A stretch of 64,000 bases of DNA, from the NCBI GenBank assembly GCA_947652115.1, contig OX393569.1, positions 7,138,294 through 7,202,293 of the forward strand, given 5' to 3'. The stretch is from Blastomussa wellsi (Eukaryota; Cnidaria; Anthozoa; Scleractinia; Plerogyridae). Shown here in pieces: positions 1 to 15,200 of this stretch. Both the position numbers and the translations under genes were made by a program. The notes beneath the pieces were generated by a model. That model was given only the letters and a program-made list of their open reading frames with translations. It made no database searches and was not told the DNA's origin. How positions within the stretch are numbered: position 1 is the first letter of the stretch; each line of letters starts with the position of its first letter.

Positions 1-212
1 CATCTTTTAGAGAGTTAAATGGATCATTTTTTTCTTGGGGATCAAATAACCCGTTTTCTTTTCATGTGTCATACCTTTGGCCGGTAAACAGTTTTGTATT
101 CTACATTCATCTACATGTACGTTCATGCACCCTCAAGACAGCACATCACACACAATCTTGAGTCAAATATAAAGTCCTCTCACTTGGTTTTCTAACATCA
201 CCAACTACTTAC

Positions 213-278
213 TGGTGTTTGGCCAGTGTTGGCTAGCAGGACACGGTACATGTCACGCTGCCTAATGACAGCCTCAAC
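213..278 (-). CDS. TPR: TPR coding exon 21 (last visible)
   Basis: 66 nt, phase 0. Acceptor TTGAAAG, donor [31 protein letters not shown] matches human [20 protein letters not shown]. No further exon is recognisable in bases 1-212, so the gene continues to the left. Confidence 0.9.
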
Positions 279-3200
279 CTTTCAAACAAGAGTAAAAAAA
301 CTTGATCAGTTGAGATAAAAAGTGATTTCTGCATTCATATCAAGGCTAGGTTAAGAAACTGTTAAATTCCGTCTCGAGTAGATAAAATCCCTTACCATAT
401 GTGTCTGTCTTTCTCTTGATTCTTTCAGACCTTCTACCTCCTTCAGTGAAGTTTCTAACTGCTTTTGCAGCCCTTCAATCCTAGCAGACAGGATCTCACT
501 ATTAGGACTGAGAACTGTTATTGCCCTCACCAGGGCTAAACCAATTTTCACTAGTTTGTTATGCCAGACAAAGAAAGCATGCAATTAATGTCCAATGAAG
601 AAATGTATCCATAACAAACATGTTAGCTCATGAGAATGGATACTAAGTAATGAACAATTATGTCAAAATCAAAATTGAAACTTCTTACAGTACTGCTCAA
701 AAGTAGGTTACTGCCTCTCGTTTTGTTTCTTGTAAGATGAGAATCTCGACTTGAGAGACAAGAGTCTTGTCTCGAGAGAGGGTGGCAACTTACTTTTGAG
801 TGGTACTGTAGTCTGTCTGTTTTCTCTCCTGGATGCCTTTTTTAAACAAATCGTGGATCATATATGACCATACTGGGGAGTACTGTGATGTACATTATCA
901 GAACGAAATTGGGGAAGTCATGGATTTAAGAAGAAAATAATCATGTGTAAAACTTACATGTTGTCTCCTTCCCTTTTCTCTTTCTCTTCACTCAATTCCC
1001 TGATGACTCCCAGTAGCTTCTGATTTTGCTGTTGAAGTTCTTCTATACTCCTATAATAAGTCAAAATTAATACTGCAATTATTGCTCGAGTATATAAAGC
1101 CACATACTGGGGGTTTTATATCAACTTGATTAAGGATACTAAAGGCCTTGTTATGCGATTTACATGTAACAAAAACGTATCAAGATGCCAATATCAAAGT
1201 CTGCTCACCTAAATGTAACAAGGTGCTCAGAGATGACTTGTGAAGAGCTGGTGACTTCCATACTTGACATGGGGTGTACACTTGTGTCAGAACTGACCAC
1301 ACCTCCTCTTGCTTCTTCACATTCTTTCAACAGCACTTGAACCTGCAGGTAAAGGGCAAAATAGATATGCTACTTTGTTATGTAACTATGTTATCTGATA
1401 TAGTGACCTTCCCAACCAGTTTCTTTGACTTCAGATTTGTTTGATACATGTACAGATGGAGGAACAATGCAGTCTTTAAAATCATTGAGACACTAGTTTT
1501 ATAGAATAGGCCATTTTACAGTTCTGTCCTGAGTTACAGAGGCCTGGTAACATTTCACAGAACTGTAAAATGGTCTATTCCTGGATAGGCACACAGAATT
1601 CTAGACACGTTTTACAGGCAAGACCTGTGTTAAATGGGCCAAATTCTCACTGCACCCACCGAATCATTTCACGTTTTCTATTGATTTGTTACCACTAAGT
1701 TGACCTTATCAGGATTTTGACCAAAGATTCCCCCCTCATGTGGCAAACTGACTTTACACCAAACCTGTTGACTTAAATCAGCAGTCAGATTCCTCAATCT
1801 GTCATTTTCTCTCTTCAAATGCTCACTCTTCTTTGAGGCCTCTTCAGCAAATACTTTAGATTCTTCATTTTCCTGTTACCAAGTAAAACATAAAAATAAT
1901 GAGTAATAGTTTTCTTAAGCTTATTCACTTCACACTGAACTCAAAATGTCATTATGCATCTGTAAACTGTGAACATTCTTCTTAGAGGGAAGATAGTTAT
2001 CCAACCCACCACAAGAGCCAAATCCAATCTCTTTGAGAGTTTATCCACACTGTGCAGTGCCTGTTCATAGTCTTTTCTCTGTTGCTGAAGAACAGGGGCC
2101 TTCTCTTCAATTTCCTGTGACATAAAGTAACAATCGCTTCAGTAAAACAACATGTGGAATATTACCGTTGTGGCTGCCAAAACCCTGCAACCAAACCATG
2201 AGTCCCAAGTACCAAGGAGGAAATCCACTAAAGGAGGAATGGGAACTCTATGCAAACTGCTAATACCATGCTAAAGAACCTTCCTACAATGTATCAAGGA
2301 TGTGCCATCTGAGGCTAGAATGAAGAGCTGGAGTGCCGACCACCCAGACAAAATGACTGCAGACAAGGAACAGGAACCTATCCATGCTTTTCTTATGATA
2401 GTATCTGTTGGCATTCACTGTAAGTTGTTATTGCGTTCGAAGAATGCCTTCTAATCGTGTCAGTCCCGTGGGATGTCTCGCTATTGTGATCGCAATGCCA
2501 ATAAATTTCAGGGTTTGGGCGCCATCTTGGACTGACTGACTGGTGGCGTGGCACATATAGCCTCGATCTCATGAGTGTTTCTAGATTTCGATTTTGTCGA
2601 ACTTTTTTCGCACTTGTATCGATTTATTTGGGCTATCACTGGCAAAGATGATTGAAGCTACTTATCAGAACATCAGAAGCCTACCTACTGCTGCTGTGCT
2701 TTCTAGGAAACAGATGCCCAGCTACAAATCGCGCAAGCAACACGTCACATTATAAAACTCAGCTGCTTTTCATTGGAGATTCAACTTCTGCCACGTACAG
2801 AGTTGTGAGCTCTACTGTTCAAATCAGCCTTATTGTTATCCAAGATAAACCTTGTAGCGAAGATTGTACAACTTCTGGTGTGAATATATAACAACAGACT
2901 TCAATCAGCGCCGTGAGAGTCTTTGTAATCGTGAACTTAATGTTTGCATTTTAGCCTGCATGTATTCCAGCTGTTTGCTGCGTTGATTTGTTTACATTTG
3001 TTGGGCGACAAAGAAATAATATTTTGTCATTCTCGTCTTGAGGTTTGTGGCTATTTGGCTACTGCTACTACTTGCCGATTTTTTAATGTTTTGGCTGGCA
3101 ATTAATCAGTTCCAGTCTCCAGTTTTAAATACACTAACTGCAACTTTGTTATTCGTGAGTAGCAGTGCCACATAATACAGTCTACACGTAATGCAAAAAA

Positions 3201-6200
3201 CTCCAACCATTGTATTTTTATGAATAAATCGGAAGAATCATGTTCATCAACTACAGTTATGTCAAGAGTTTCATTCTGATATTTAAAAATGTTGATTTCA
3301 GCATTAAAGAAAGATTGAATTTCAGGAAAGCAAGTCAAAATGAAGCCAAGTGAATCGAATCGTTCGAACGCACTACTAATCTTTGATTACTACTAGTTAT
3401 TATTAGCTATTCATTACTTTTATTTCCTTTCAATTTCTCATGCTTAATTGTAACTATTGATCCTACAGCGTACAAGGCCAGAACGGAGGATTATTTTGCT
3501 GGTACTATTTGGGTAGAGAGCCACTGTAGAAGGGGCAGATCCAGGATTTTTCTTAAGAGGGAGTGCACCACAAAGGAATGATGTAATAATTGCCGTCCCT
3601 GCTGTGAGAGTAAAGTGTTTCACCCAAGAACACAATGTAGTGCTCTGGCCAGGACTTGAACTCGGACTCGCTGATGGTTCCCACCCCCCACACCATTAGG
3701 CCAGTGATTATAGAGAAGTGCCTCCAAAACACAAGCATGAAAAGTAATGTCACATGTTTTCCCAGGACGTAATGACTGTGCAGTGTTACCTTCAGTATCT
3801 GGTCTAAATACTGCTTCAGTCTAACATTCTCATCTTTTTCTTGCTGCAATGCATCTGAGACTTCAACATATTGACTATAAATCTGCAAAATGAAAACAAT
3901 AGCAATGATTATTTTGATTAGTTTTCAGTTGAAGGTTTTCACTGTCACGCTATCAAAAATTAAATTCAAAACAATTAAACTACAGAAGCTTAGAATTTAA
4001 GAGAGGGTAGATGATAAATAAATTAAACTGAAAATGCAAACTGTAATTACCCTGGCTGGCCAGTAATTTGGTCTACCATCTGCTTACGGCAGTTATCTCC
4101 TAATAATCTTACTCCTTTTTGTTGAGAGGATGTCAAGAAATTATTAATAATAATTGCATTCTTGGTTTTCATGTGACGTCATTAAATTTTGAAAATCAAA
4201 CTTTGCTAGGCCTGCTAAATTTCTGTTGCCACTAGGTGTAAGGCTAACTAAAAATATATCTTTTCGCAAATTTTCAGCTCGATGGTTCCCTTCGTTTTGA
4301 AAACAGAGCAGCGTGGCCGAGTGGTTAGAGGGTTGGACTTGAAATCCGTAAGTCGCGGGTTCAAGTCCCGTTCTGACCACTAGCTGGTGTTGTTCTCGGT
4401 AGCCCCGAGTTCAACTCCTCAGCTACGCTTGTAAATAGCCAACTGGTCTGCCTCCTGCCAGTTGGGATTCTTAACCTTGTTATGTTTATTTACAATGTTT
4501 GTTTACATTGGCCCTGAAAAGCCCCAATGGGGAGTGGTCAATTAAGTAATTATTATTATTATTATTAATTATCTTGAATATTTGATTTCTCTGCCGTGTG
4601 ACGTCAAGCTGAGAACCGTGACAAAAGTGTTGTGTTTGGAAAAAGCCTATCCTTATAATAAGTATATAATAAGTGGTGTTTACGGTATGTGTAAGTATAA
4701 GAGCTTTTGAGCCAAAAGTAGTCGCTATTATAGCACAACTGAATTCCAGACGGTTTCCCGTGCATCAAAGTGGCCATATTTGTGCCCCTTGGAAGGACAC
4801 AAATTAAATATGGCTTTGTAAATTTGCATGGAACGTTTTGGCAAATAAACCGCGAACGGGACACCGCACAGGCCTGAGACTTGGATAAATGTTTTATTCA
4901 TCACACATAGTTGTCCTTTTCTTTAAACACAATAACACTGAACACAATCTAAATGAATGCACTGTTCATCAATGTTACTGACAGTCATTTTCAATGTAAT
5001 CAATACAACTCAACCTGTACAATACGCCTTCCTCCAGCCTGGTTTAGAGTGTGAATGCACACCAAGGGGAGTGATTTGTAAATTTGATACAGTGTACGGT
5101 AGTTTAAAGTAAATGTTCTGAATATCCTAGGTGTGTAACTCACAGTTTATTATTAATAGGAGAATCAAAACTGTACCTGTGTAAGTGTCATTCCAGATTT
5201 CATAAAAGAACTTGTAGCTGCAGCAGTTGGTGAAAGTGTGCTCAGCTCAGCTGGAGTTAAAGGCGCTATCCCTGGAGAAGATTTTTTAATTAACATGTTG
5301 ATTTAATTAGAGAATTATCACCATCACTCACTGTCCATTCAGACTCTATTCAAGCAAAACTAATGCATGATTTTGCATACATGTATGTAATTATGAAGTA
5401 TGTTAATCTTGAACATATTTTCTGACAGTTTATCTTTATGTATTTCAACTTGAAAATGGTGTCATGATGTCACCAAAACATCATTCTTTCCTATCGCTAA
5501 TTTCCAACTACAGATGCACTGTCAGTGGTGACATTCAGTATTCTGAAATGAATTTTACAAAATAATAATTATATGATAATAATTATATAATAATTATATG
5601 ATAATAATTATATAATAATTATATGATAATAATTATACAGGGTTTGTACTCTTTTGAGCTTTTGAAATTCCATGACTTTTCATGACCTTTTCCACGACTT
5701 GTCCAAGTTTTCCATGACTTAAATTTGAGTATTTTCTAGGAAATCATCTTTCATTTTGGGTACGTTTTAACGATTTTGTTCACAAAAAAACTTAATTGAT
5801 TTTTTACTTTTTTAATAAACATAATTTTCCATGACTTTCCATGACCCACACTTAAATTCCAGGCCTTCCAGGCCTTGAAAATGAAATTCTAAAATTCCTT
5901 GACTTTCCAGGTTTTCCATGACCTGTGCGAACCCTGTTATAGTGAAGACTCCTTCCAAATAATGGTAGAAGTGGAATACCACAAACTTGAAGAAAAAAAA
6001 GTAACCATAGGGCTTACACCAGACATGTGAAAATGTTTTAAATGCCATATGATGTTATAAAATAACTGAGATACTATGCATGCTCTCATTGGTTGATAGG
6101 TGTGGTTGTGACTTTAAGTTTCATGTATATTCTCAAAAGTTACTGTATGCAAAAGTTAGGTATAACTGTCTCAAATTCTCCCAAACCCCCTCATGTTTAG

Positions 6201-9200
6201 ACGAGGCTATGACGAGGCTTAGATGAGGCTATGAAAGTAGTCTTTTGCTTAAATCTAACATCAGTGGAAATCTTGAGATCATTGTTTTTCAGCAATAATT
6301 GCTGTCTTCAATATTCTTCAGAAATAACCATAGAAGCCACGGGCCTAAACTTTAAGGTACAAAGTCAGTTTTAAAGTTGATTTCTGTTAGGAACTGAATG
6401 GCTACAATGTCTCTTACCTCTCTGCCTTGCAGCAGCTAACAAGTCATTGGCATTTTCTAATTCTTTGTCTAATTTACTGACCCTTTCCTCTGTAAAGAAA
6501 GAAAGTATTACATGTTGCCTTTTTGGCATATTAAACAGCACTAGGCAAAAGTTCAGATGTGTTAAAAAATTATTGCCATACTCACCATACTCTCTGACTT
6601 TCTCTGCATGCAAATTCTCCTGTTCTTTTAATCTACTGTCAAGGTCAAGACGGCCTAAGGGAACAAGAAAATTAATGCATTATTTTCAGAATGTCTGTTC
6701 AAAACAGTTTGTCTATGGCCTGGGTCCTTTTGAACAGTAATAAATCAGGCAACTCAACAAAAAGTATCCGTCAAAAGAATTGAAAGGATGGGTGTTATCT
6801 TTATAACTTTTTTTCAGCTCTGATAGTGTACGCTTTTAACGGAAAACAAAATACAGTCAAACCTCTCCTTATGGACACCTCTCTTGTATGTCCCGACAAT
6901 ATTCTCTTATATTTTCTTTAACTATGAAAACGTCTATAATATGGACCATCTCTAATACGGTCGCCAGACACAAAATCTCAGCCCCAGAAACCAAATGCAT
7001 ATGAGTACAATTTCCGGTTGGCAGTTACACAAACATTGTCCCTTCAGTTGCGCAAACATTGACACTTTATTTAGAGATAGAAATACCATAACATGTGGCA
7101 AAAGAGAAGACAAAAGGAAAGTGTTTTTAATATTAAGCTTTGTAGTTTTACAGCACTATTTACAGTGCTACAAAAAATAATGGTTTTGATCACTTGCGAT
7201 AACAATTAGAAATCAAAGTCGTGATTCTGGTTGTTTTTTGTTACTGGACACTTCAAACCGTCAGTGGTGTGATGTCATCATAGCGACCCTATATAACGAA
7301 CACCTGTGTCCATATTAGAAGAGGTTTGACTTTACCAACATCATTTTTATAGTTAAGATGGTACATATACCTTCACTGGATTCTCTTAGCAATTTTTGAA
7401 GTTCCTCGAATGCTGTCAACAACTCTTCACTTTTCTTCTTTGCTTCATCGGCACTGTCCTGCAAATTACAGTTGAAACAACACATTCAATAAACAAGCTA
7501 TTGAATACCATTCTTTAAAAAGACAACTGAGAAATTCAGAAATGGGATTCTGTACAGCTTTTTGGCAACAATTACTAAAAAATACAATGGTGTAGAAAAC
7601 CGATCAACTTTTTAACATTTTTAAAGTAGTTACCTTGTAAAGTACTGCCAGCTTTGATTGTGAAGCAAGCTCTGTTTTGAAGTGGTCTTCCACCTTGACA
7701 AACTGCTCTCGGGCCTGCCAAATGACAACCAACACTGATTAAAGAAGAAGTTCCAGTATAAAATGGGCCTGACCTGGCTATTCTCGCCACTAGTTGTCAG
7801 TCCACTAACAAAGTCCAAATGGCTGATACAGTGTAAACAGCCTTCATATTTTCTTACTGTTACTTACAGTAACTGACAAAATGCGTTTCATTTCTGGTTT
7901 GAATATTCTGTATTTTGCTGTCGGTGGTAGATTATTTCGGGTTTCATTAAAGTTCAGCCCATGCTAAACTCCACTATGCAACGACTGCAAAACTACCAAT
8001 TTATATTAAAGTGCACCTAACACCAAAATATTTTTTTTCGCTAAAATACACCTTTGCACCAGTTCAAAACAAATTTCACCTTTCGTTTCTCCTTTTCATA
8101 ACATTCTGGCTATTTATAGCATTTAAAAGTTACAAAAAACTGTTCATCATTCGTTCCACGGCCGAGTTAGAAGGGAGTGGGTCTATTGATTTGGCGTCAA
8201 AAATTGATTTGCATGCATGTTTACAAAGACTTGATGCAATGCAAATCAATTTGTGACATCAGATCAAGAATAGACCCATGCCCCTTCTAACTCGGTCGTG
8301 GAACAAACGATGAACAGTTTTCCTAATGCTATAAATAGCCAGAATTTGGTGAAAAGGAGAAGGTGCAATGCGTTTCGAACTGGTACAAAGGTGTATTTTA
8401 GCGAAAAAAATATTTTGGTGTTAGGTGCACTTTAAGAACCTGAAAGGCATGAAACGTTTCACGATAATCCCTTCTATAGCAGAGCTTCTTGTTTAATATC
8501 ACTGCTCTGCATGAATAAGCCTTGTTACTTATTAAACCTAATTTTTTACCAATGGCATAAGTGTGTGACTGAATGAAAAGGTCTAGAAATGATGTGATCT
8601 ACATCATGCGTGTATGGTACAGGTGATGGAGTATCTCTTGAAAACAACAAAAAAGTAAGAATTTTGTCACGTACTCCAGTACAATATGGTGAAGACAAGA
8701 CAAAGAAGGCAGAGAATGCACTGAACCCAGAGACCAACAAGGGCCCCTCATTAATGTGTGCAGCAGTGACATCTGACCTCTTTTAACTTTTGCATGTAGT
8801 TTTCCACCTTGTTGTTCATCTCATTGTTGCTTTCCTTTAAAGCTTCTGCTGATGTCTTGAAATGAGAAAGCTGGAATGATACATCACATCAGTTAGACAG
8901 TGTGATTACATGAATGTTGAATTTCTATATTCTGAAACTTGTTCATTACACCTTACATACATGTAATTTTGGAATAATATGCTGATGTAATACAGTATTA
9001 AATATTGAGCACTAGATTATATGCAGTACATGGATTCCTTGCTTGTTCTTTATTGGCACATATTTTCATTGAATACTATCAAAATCACTAGTAAGAGTGG
9101 AAAAGCTGCGGTTAGAAATTTGAATTCGAAGCAGTTCTGTTCTTAACACGTGATCTGAAAAAAATTGTCATGTGGTCTTGTGATGATGTGATTTTAACGG

Positions 9201-12200
9201 TCGCTTCATGGTCATGTGAACATGAATTTGTCACAACAACAATGACGCTATCAAGCAAGCAGAGTCGGAAAACTCACGGGATGTATTCAGGATGAAAGAA
9301 AGGCAGGCTTTGTTTCATTTTAATGGCTTTCATACTATTTTGCAGTAAAGAGTATCTGAAAGTCACAAAGCTTTCTGTTTGCTTTTCAATAAATAAACAG
9401 TGTCCACGTGATAAAATTTTTTAACTCGCGTGATCAAGATTGGCGCAGTGCGAGACAAAATGTAGCGACTCCATTTTACCACCTTAGTGATTTTGATAGT
9501 AATGCCAAATACCTCTCCTGGCCCCTTATTGGCCCATTTCAGATCATGTGATTCTCCAGGGTAACACCATGTGGTCTGAAATGGGACAACAAACAAACCA
9601 AGCTAAAGAAGTCTATAGAGGCAAGCTTGGAGATTTTGACGTTGATGATGATGATGACGATGGCAATAATGGTTTTGAACTGTGATCACTTTTAACAAAA
9701 ATTCACTCTTTCAGACAGATTTATAGTAATCCATTGAAGAGGGGTGGCAAATTTCGAAAATAGTGATAGCTATTGTATGAAACATGACCCTATCACACAC
9801 GTCAGTTTTGCGACGCGACTGCAAACATCCATGGGTCAAAAGTGAGACATAACCACACGAAACTGTTGATGTTTTAAATTTAAGTAAAACAATGCGTCAA
9901 ACTCAGAGGATAGACGCAAAATGGTAGTAAGTGATATAGAAAAATCCTCACCTCTTCAGTTCTCTCATCTAACTGAGACTGAAGTTCTAATACTTGAGAA
10001 GACTGTTACAAAATGCAAGATAGTATGAAAGGGTTAATACACTTGTTATCAAAGTTATTAAATGACTGAAATGATCTCAAAATGGACTACATGTTTAACT
10101 TGACTGCAGTTTACCTTGCTCCTAACACAAACACATACATGTAGGAAAGAAATCAGGGTTCAAAACAAGGCAAAGAAAACCTATGACCTCCAGATTAAAT
10201 CGGGTAGCCACTTACTACCTCAGACAAGAACAGTTTTATTGTACAGTACCGCTCAGAAATAACTAACTAAATAACCAAAATATATGCAAAATGTGTGAAT
10301 GGATATACATGTATGCGTATGCACATGTGCGTATACGCATCATATGCACAGATGCTTATACGTGTATACCATGTTTGATCGATCCTTTTTTTCCTTGTCT
10401 TTTTGATGACATACAGTATTTATCTGTTTTGTAAACCATAGATGATCCTTTGAGCAGCCGAACGAGGGACGAGGAAGGCTCGAGCACAAACTAGTACCCA
10501 AGCTCATCGCCAAAGTCATGTGGAACGCCTGGGGATTAAAATCACTCTTGAATTGCTGGCGAATGAACTGGCGTGTTTTTTTAGTAATTATGTTTAGGAG
10601 AAAAACTGCTACAAAATTATCAATATTTTCAAATTTTAAGTTCGTCAGAATAGCGAGCAGTGGCTTCATTGCTATTATTTAGCAAATTTTTCAGTTTTAT
10701 GCGTAAAAAAGCTCAGAGGATGCGGACATTAGACATGCGGACATTATGCGGGTCCACACCACTGCATCTTATCAGATGCTCTGGCACATACTCATTAGTA
10801 TCTATCTTTTAGCTTATTAAGGTGAAGAATGATCATCACAGTAAATTTCCAATTGATGCAATTGGAAAGAAGAAGCCTGAAAAAATCAGGGCTTCAACGG
10901 GATTGGAACCTGTGACCTCCGTGAAATACCGGGGTGATACTCTACCAACTGAACTATAAAGCCACACATTGGGAGAGAAGTCAGTTTATTGAGTTCATAT
11001 TTTCCTGTGAGGAATGAAATGATGTGAAGAAGAGGAAATAATTCATATTTGAACTGTGGATGTAGATGATGTGCTTCACATCATTTCACTCCTCACAGGA
11101 AAATATGAACTCGATAAATTGACCTTGCTCCCAATGTGTGGCTTCATAGCTCATCTACATCTGCAGTTCAAATACGAATTATTTCCTATACTTCACATCC
11201 TTTTAGCTTATTGTTGTTTCCTTTGTAATACATGCATTACAACAGTATAGTTTCAATGCCCTGGACATGGAAGCAGTTATTTCAAGTAGACAGTGAAAAT
11301 AGCCTAGTTTTGAATTGTTTGAGCGTGAAAGCCTGGTAACTATTTTAGAGCATCAGGACGAGGCTCAAGGAAATAAAGACAAAACAAAGGTGCTTATTTT
11401 GAAAGCAAAACAGGTGAAAATGAGGTGTTGTGCCATTTCCATGTGCAAAAACAATTTCCAAAAAGCGACCAGACCTCAACTTTTTAGATTTTCCGAGCGA
11501 GAAAAGGCTGAAACTCCTTGTCAGCTCGCCGGCAAAACATGCTCCATTTCTTTCGAAGCCCTTTCTTGTTTCGACCACCAACACTATACAAAGCGTTGGA
11601 GGTGAATAACAAAGACATGCATATACACGTATCCTTATACATGTATACGTGAATGCGCGTATAGATTGCATATATGATGTTTGCTTACAGTATTTCTGAG
11701 CGGTACTGTACCTCAAATACCCAATTAGCACTAAACCACATGTTAAATACCCATAACCTGCTACCCTCTGGCCTTGAAGCTATCAATGATAGAGAAACCA
11801 TGAACTAATCAGGAGATAATGAATTTGAATCCCATCAAGGTCAGAGAAATTTTCTTTGCTTTGAGTTGTCTCCAATTGCTTTCAAGGGCTACCACCCAGA
11901 AGAAGATTACTGGGTTATTTTCCAGCACTTTTACATCAAAATAAATTAAAAACTTATGGCATGTCTTTACAAAAACAAATTTTAGTTAACAGACACTTTT
12001 TAGTCATAAAGAAAATTACCACTACAACCTTAACTTAACCATAGGATTACCTTTTCCTTGCGAAGTTTTACCAATTCATCTGTTTTGCTTTTGAGTTCCT
12101 CTGTCAGCCATTTATTCTGTCTCTCTATGAGCTCCTTTTCTTGTTCAATTCTTTTTTCACGGAACTGCAACACAAAAATATTGAAACTAAGGTAAGGCTA

Positions 12201-15200
12201 AACTTTATTCCTTTTTACAATAGGAACAAGAGCACTTTTTCAAAAAACTTTCTTCATGTACACATTATGAAACAAATAACCATGGGTATTCTTAACTTCA
12301 CTACATTCTCTGCCATTTTTTACCTTTAAAATCAACCATGTTCAAAGCAGCTGAAAGACACTGGATGAAGCAGTCAATCTAGTTACACCACCAAGTACTA
12401 ATAGGGCCAAGTTTCTTTCTGCAGTACTTATGGCATGCTAACTGTGGTTAGGTTAGCTCTTTCTCATGGAAGAACAGCTACCGGTACATGTAATCAGGGT
12501 TGTGTGCATTATTTTGAATCCAGGGCAACTACATTGCAGTTTTTTTAGAATGAATATTTTACGTTAACTTGTATCTAGTTACATAAGTCAATGTACCTTA
12601 AATGAAGTTTCCTGACTTTCAATTTGATCAAGTTTGGCCTGAAATATAAGTATCCATTACCAGTTAGTATTACAGAAAGCTGTACATCAATTGGTATTAA
12701 AATGCACCTAACCCCAAAATATTTTTTTGCTAACATATACCTTTGCACCAGTTTGAAATATATTACACCTTTTTAGTTTCTCCTTTTTACCAAATTCTGG
12801 CTATTTATAGCATTCAAACGTTATGAAAAACTGTACATCAATTGTTCCATGACCGAGTAAGAAGAGGCATGGCCTGGGTCTATTCCTGATAAATTTGGCG
12901 CCGCAAAATGATTTGCATCGCATCAAGTCTTTGTAAGCATGCATGCAAATCAGTTTGTGACGTCAAATTGGGAATAGACCCACGCCCCTTCTGTCTCGGT
13001 CGTGGAGCATAATGATGCGCAGTTTATCGTAACTTTTGAATGTTATAAATAGTCAGAATTTTGTAAAAAGGTGCAATGCGTTTCAAATTGGTGCAAAGGT
13101 ATATTCTAGCGAAAAAAATATTTTGGGGTTAGGTGCACTTTAATCACCCATCTCTTTTGGTTACATGTGGGTTCCTGGGACAACCAGGAAACCCCCAACC
13201 TACAGGTAGCTGATGCTAATCTAGGTGGGTCTTGTCTTAACTAAAGAAAATAGGTAGACAAGTATACAGGAATCAGGAAGATAAATGTACAAGTATATAA
13301 ATTATAAAATTAAGTTTGAATCATGTCATTATGTTGTGTTGTTCACACTGTTGTAAGGTCTTTTCTGAATTTTTGTGACCTTGTTCTTATGTCGGCCTTA
13401 TGTTGCTAGTGCAAGCCAGGCTTAACAGTGCAGCTTGATACATTGTGAATTAATTTTGTTGTTTACCCACATCACAGTTTGAAACCACAAGGGTAAAGAA
13501 CACAAAGTCACCACAGGTAGACAATAAATACTGGTAGTTAAACTTGTCTTATTTTCTAAAGGAGAAACCAGGATAAGTTCCAGCCTGAGGGGACACCAGG
13601 CTCGTAAACAGAATTATTTTAAAAAGGGTCGAACATTCATGTAAGAAGAATACCCATTATGTACACCACAGATTTGCTATGTAGATGGACAGTACGTGAA
13701 TTGTACACTGTGGTTTCACCATACATGTAAGTCCAATTATTCCAATTAATGTCTGCCATCAAGGAAAGGCAGCTGTGTTCATAAGAGGCCACATAAATCC
13801 TTACAAAAGCCTAGCTAACCTTACACAAAATTAATAGTATTAATAATATTTCACACACCTGAGCCTCACACTTGATGGAGTTGGCTTCTGCCAGTTTTGT
13901 TGACATGGTTTTCCATTCCTCTGTAAATAATACAAAAAAATAATAGAACAGTTCTGAACTTGAACATGTATGTACTTACTATCCTGGCAGTAATTTATTA
14001 CAAACCTGACAAGTGTGAAAAGTAATTTGACTGGGACATACACGTTACACATTTTTAACACCCACATCGTAAGTGGTGGTTGGGTGCCCCAGGGGCTGCA
14101 ACCGCAATCACACCCCAGGGTGGAAGCCACAAGCCCCTGGTGCCAGGTCCCCCACTATAGCACTCATCACACTAAAACCAAAAGGCCTGAGCAGTGGAAA
14201 AGAAAAAAAAAACACTAACCACAGTACCCCAGGGAGGCGACCCTGATTAAAGAGGGGAAGGGTGGGAGGGATAAAGAGCAAACACGCTACATTTCTGCAA
14301 GCCACAAGGACTAACACAACATTGGCACCACGTAAGCACATGAGCAGGCATGCGCAGATGCAAATTGTGGCATACCACTGGTAGAGAAAGTGCCCTAAGA
14401 ACAAAGTGGTGCTGCAAATTCTCGACAGAACGCCACCATATCAGTGCAATTCTTTAAGCTACAAATGCTACAAGAGGCCAATACACTGTCTACTAAACGC
14501 CAAACTGCCACAACCACAGCCTTTGCTCAGGGTCACTAACTGTGCTAAATGTTATTTACAACCTGACTCAGAGTGCTGCAAATACATGTACAGTACAATG
14601 TAACTTATTTCCTGTGAAAGGACATGTGTCTAACTACAGTAAGTCACAATTTTTATTGGACAAAACAACAGTCAGGTTGGACATAAAGTACTCGGAACTC
14701 CGTGATAACACATTGTCAACTCAAAACATTGGCATTAAGAAAAGAAGGCAAAAAATTTTTAGGAGAATCTGTCTGACGACATTTGTGATTTCGTCGGACA
14801 CGGACTTGTAAAGTTTAGCCAGCCATTGTCCTATGTGTCCTTGTTATTTACAGCCCTGAAGTCAGCAGTTCAACCAAGAGGTATACCATTTAGTGATTGT
14901 ACTAGTACACATACAAGGGCTTGACAGAAATCCTTAATTTACTTGAAATGCAAATTACTTACCATTTAATCTGTCTATCTCCTGGTTTTTTCTTTCAACT
15001 ACAGACAAGAGCTCTAGTTTCTCAGACTCAAGCTGTTCATTAAGTCGTGACACTCGTGACTACAAAGAGTAAAAAAAATTGAACAATAAATTTCTAATAA
15101 ACTACATGTACATGCACACATGTATACTCGGGTGAGTGAAGGCTATGATATGACAATTGTATGTAGAAGCTTACATAATTTGTGGATGCATCTTCCTTGA

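Noticed and set aside
1..212. Another TPR exon at the left edge
   Set aside because: No frame here resembles the next TPR segment.
2520..2760. A start-like CGCCATCTTGG motif and a short ATG frame in a TPR intron
   Set aside because: The short frame (MIEATYQ...) has no recognised family and no splice partner; possibly an old repeat promoter.
4309..4380. Functional tRNA-Ser gene
   Set aside because: It has a SINE body and ATT tail, and the acceptor stem does not pair properly.
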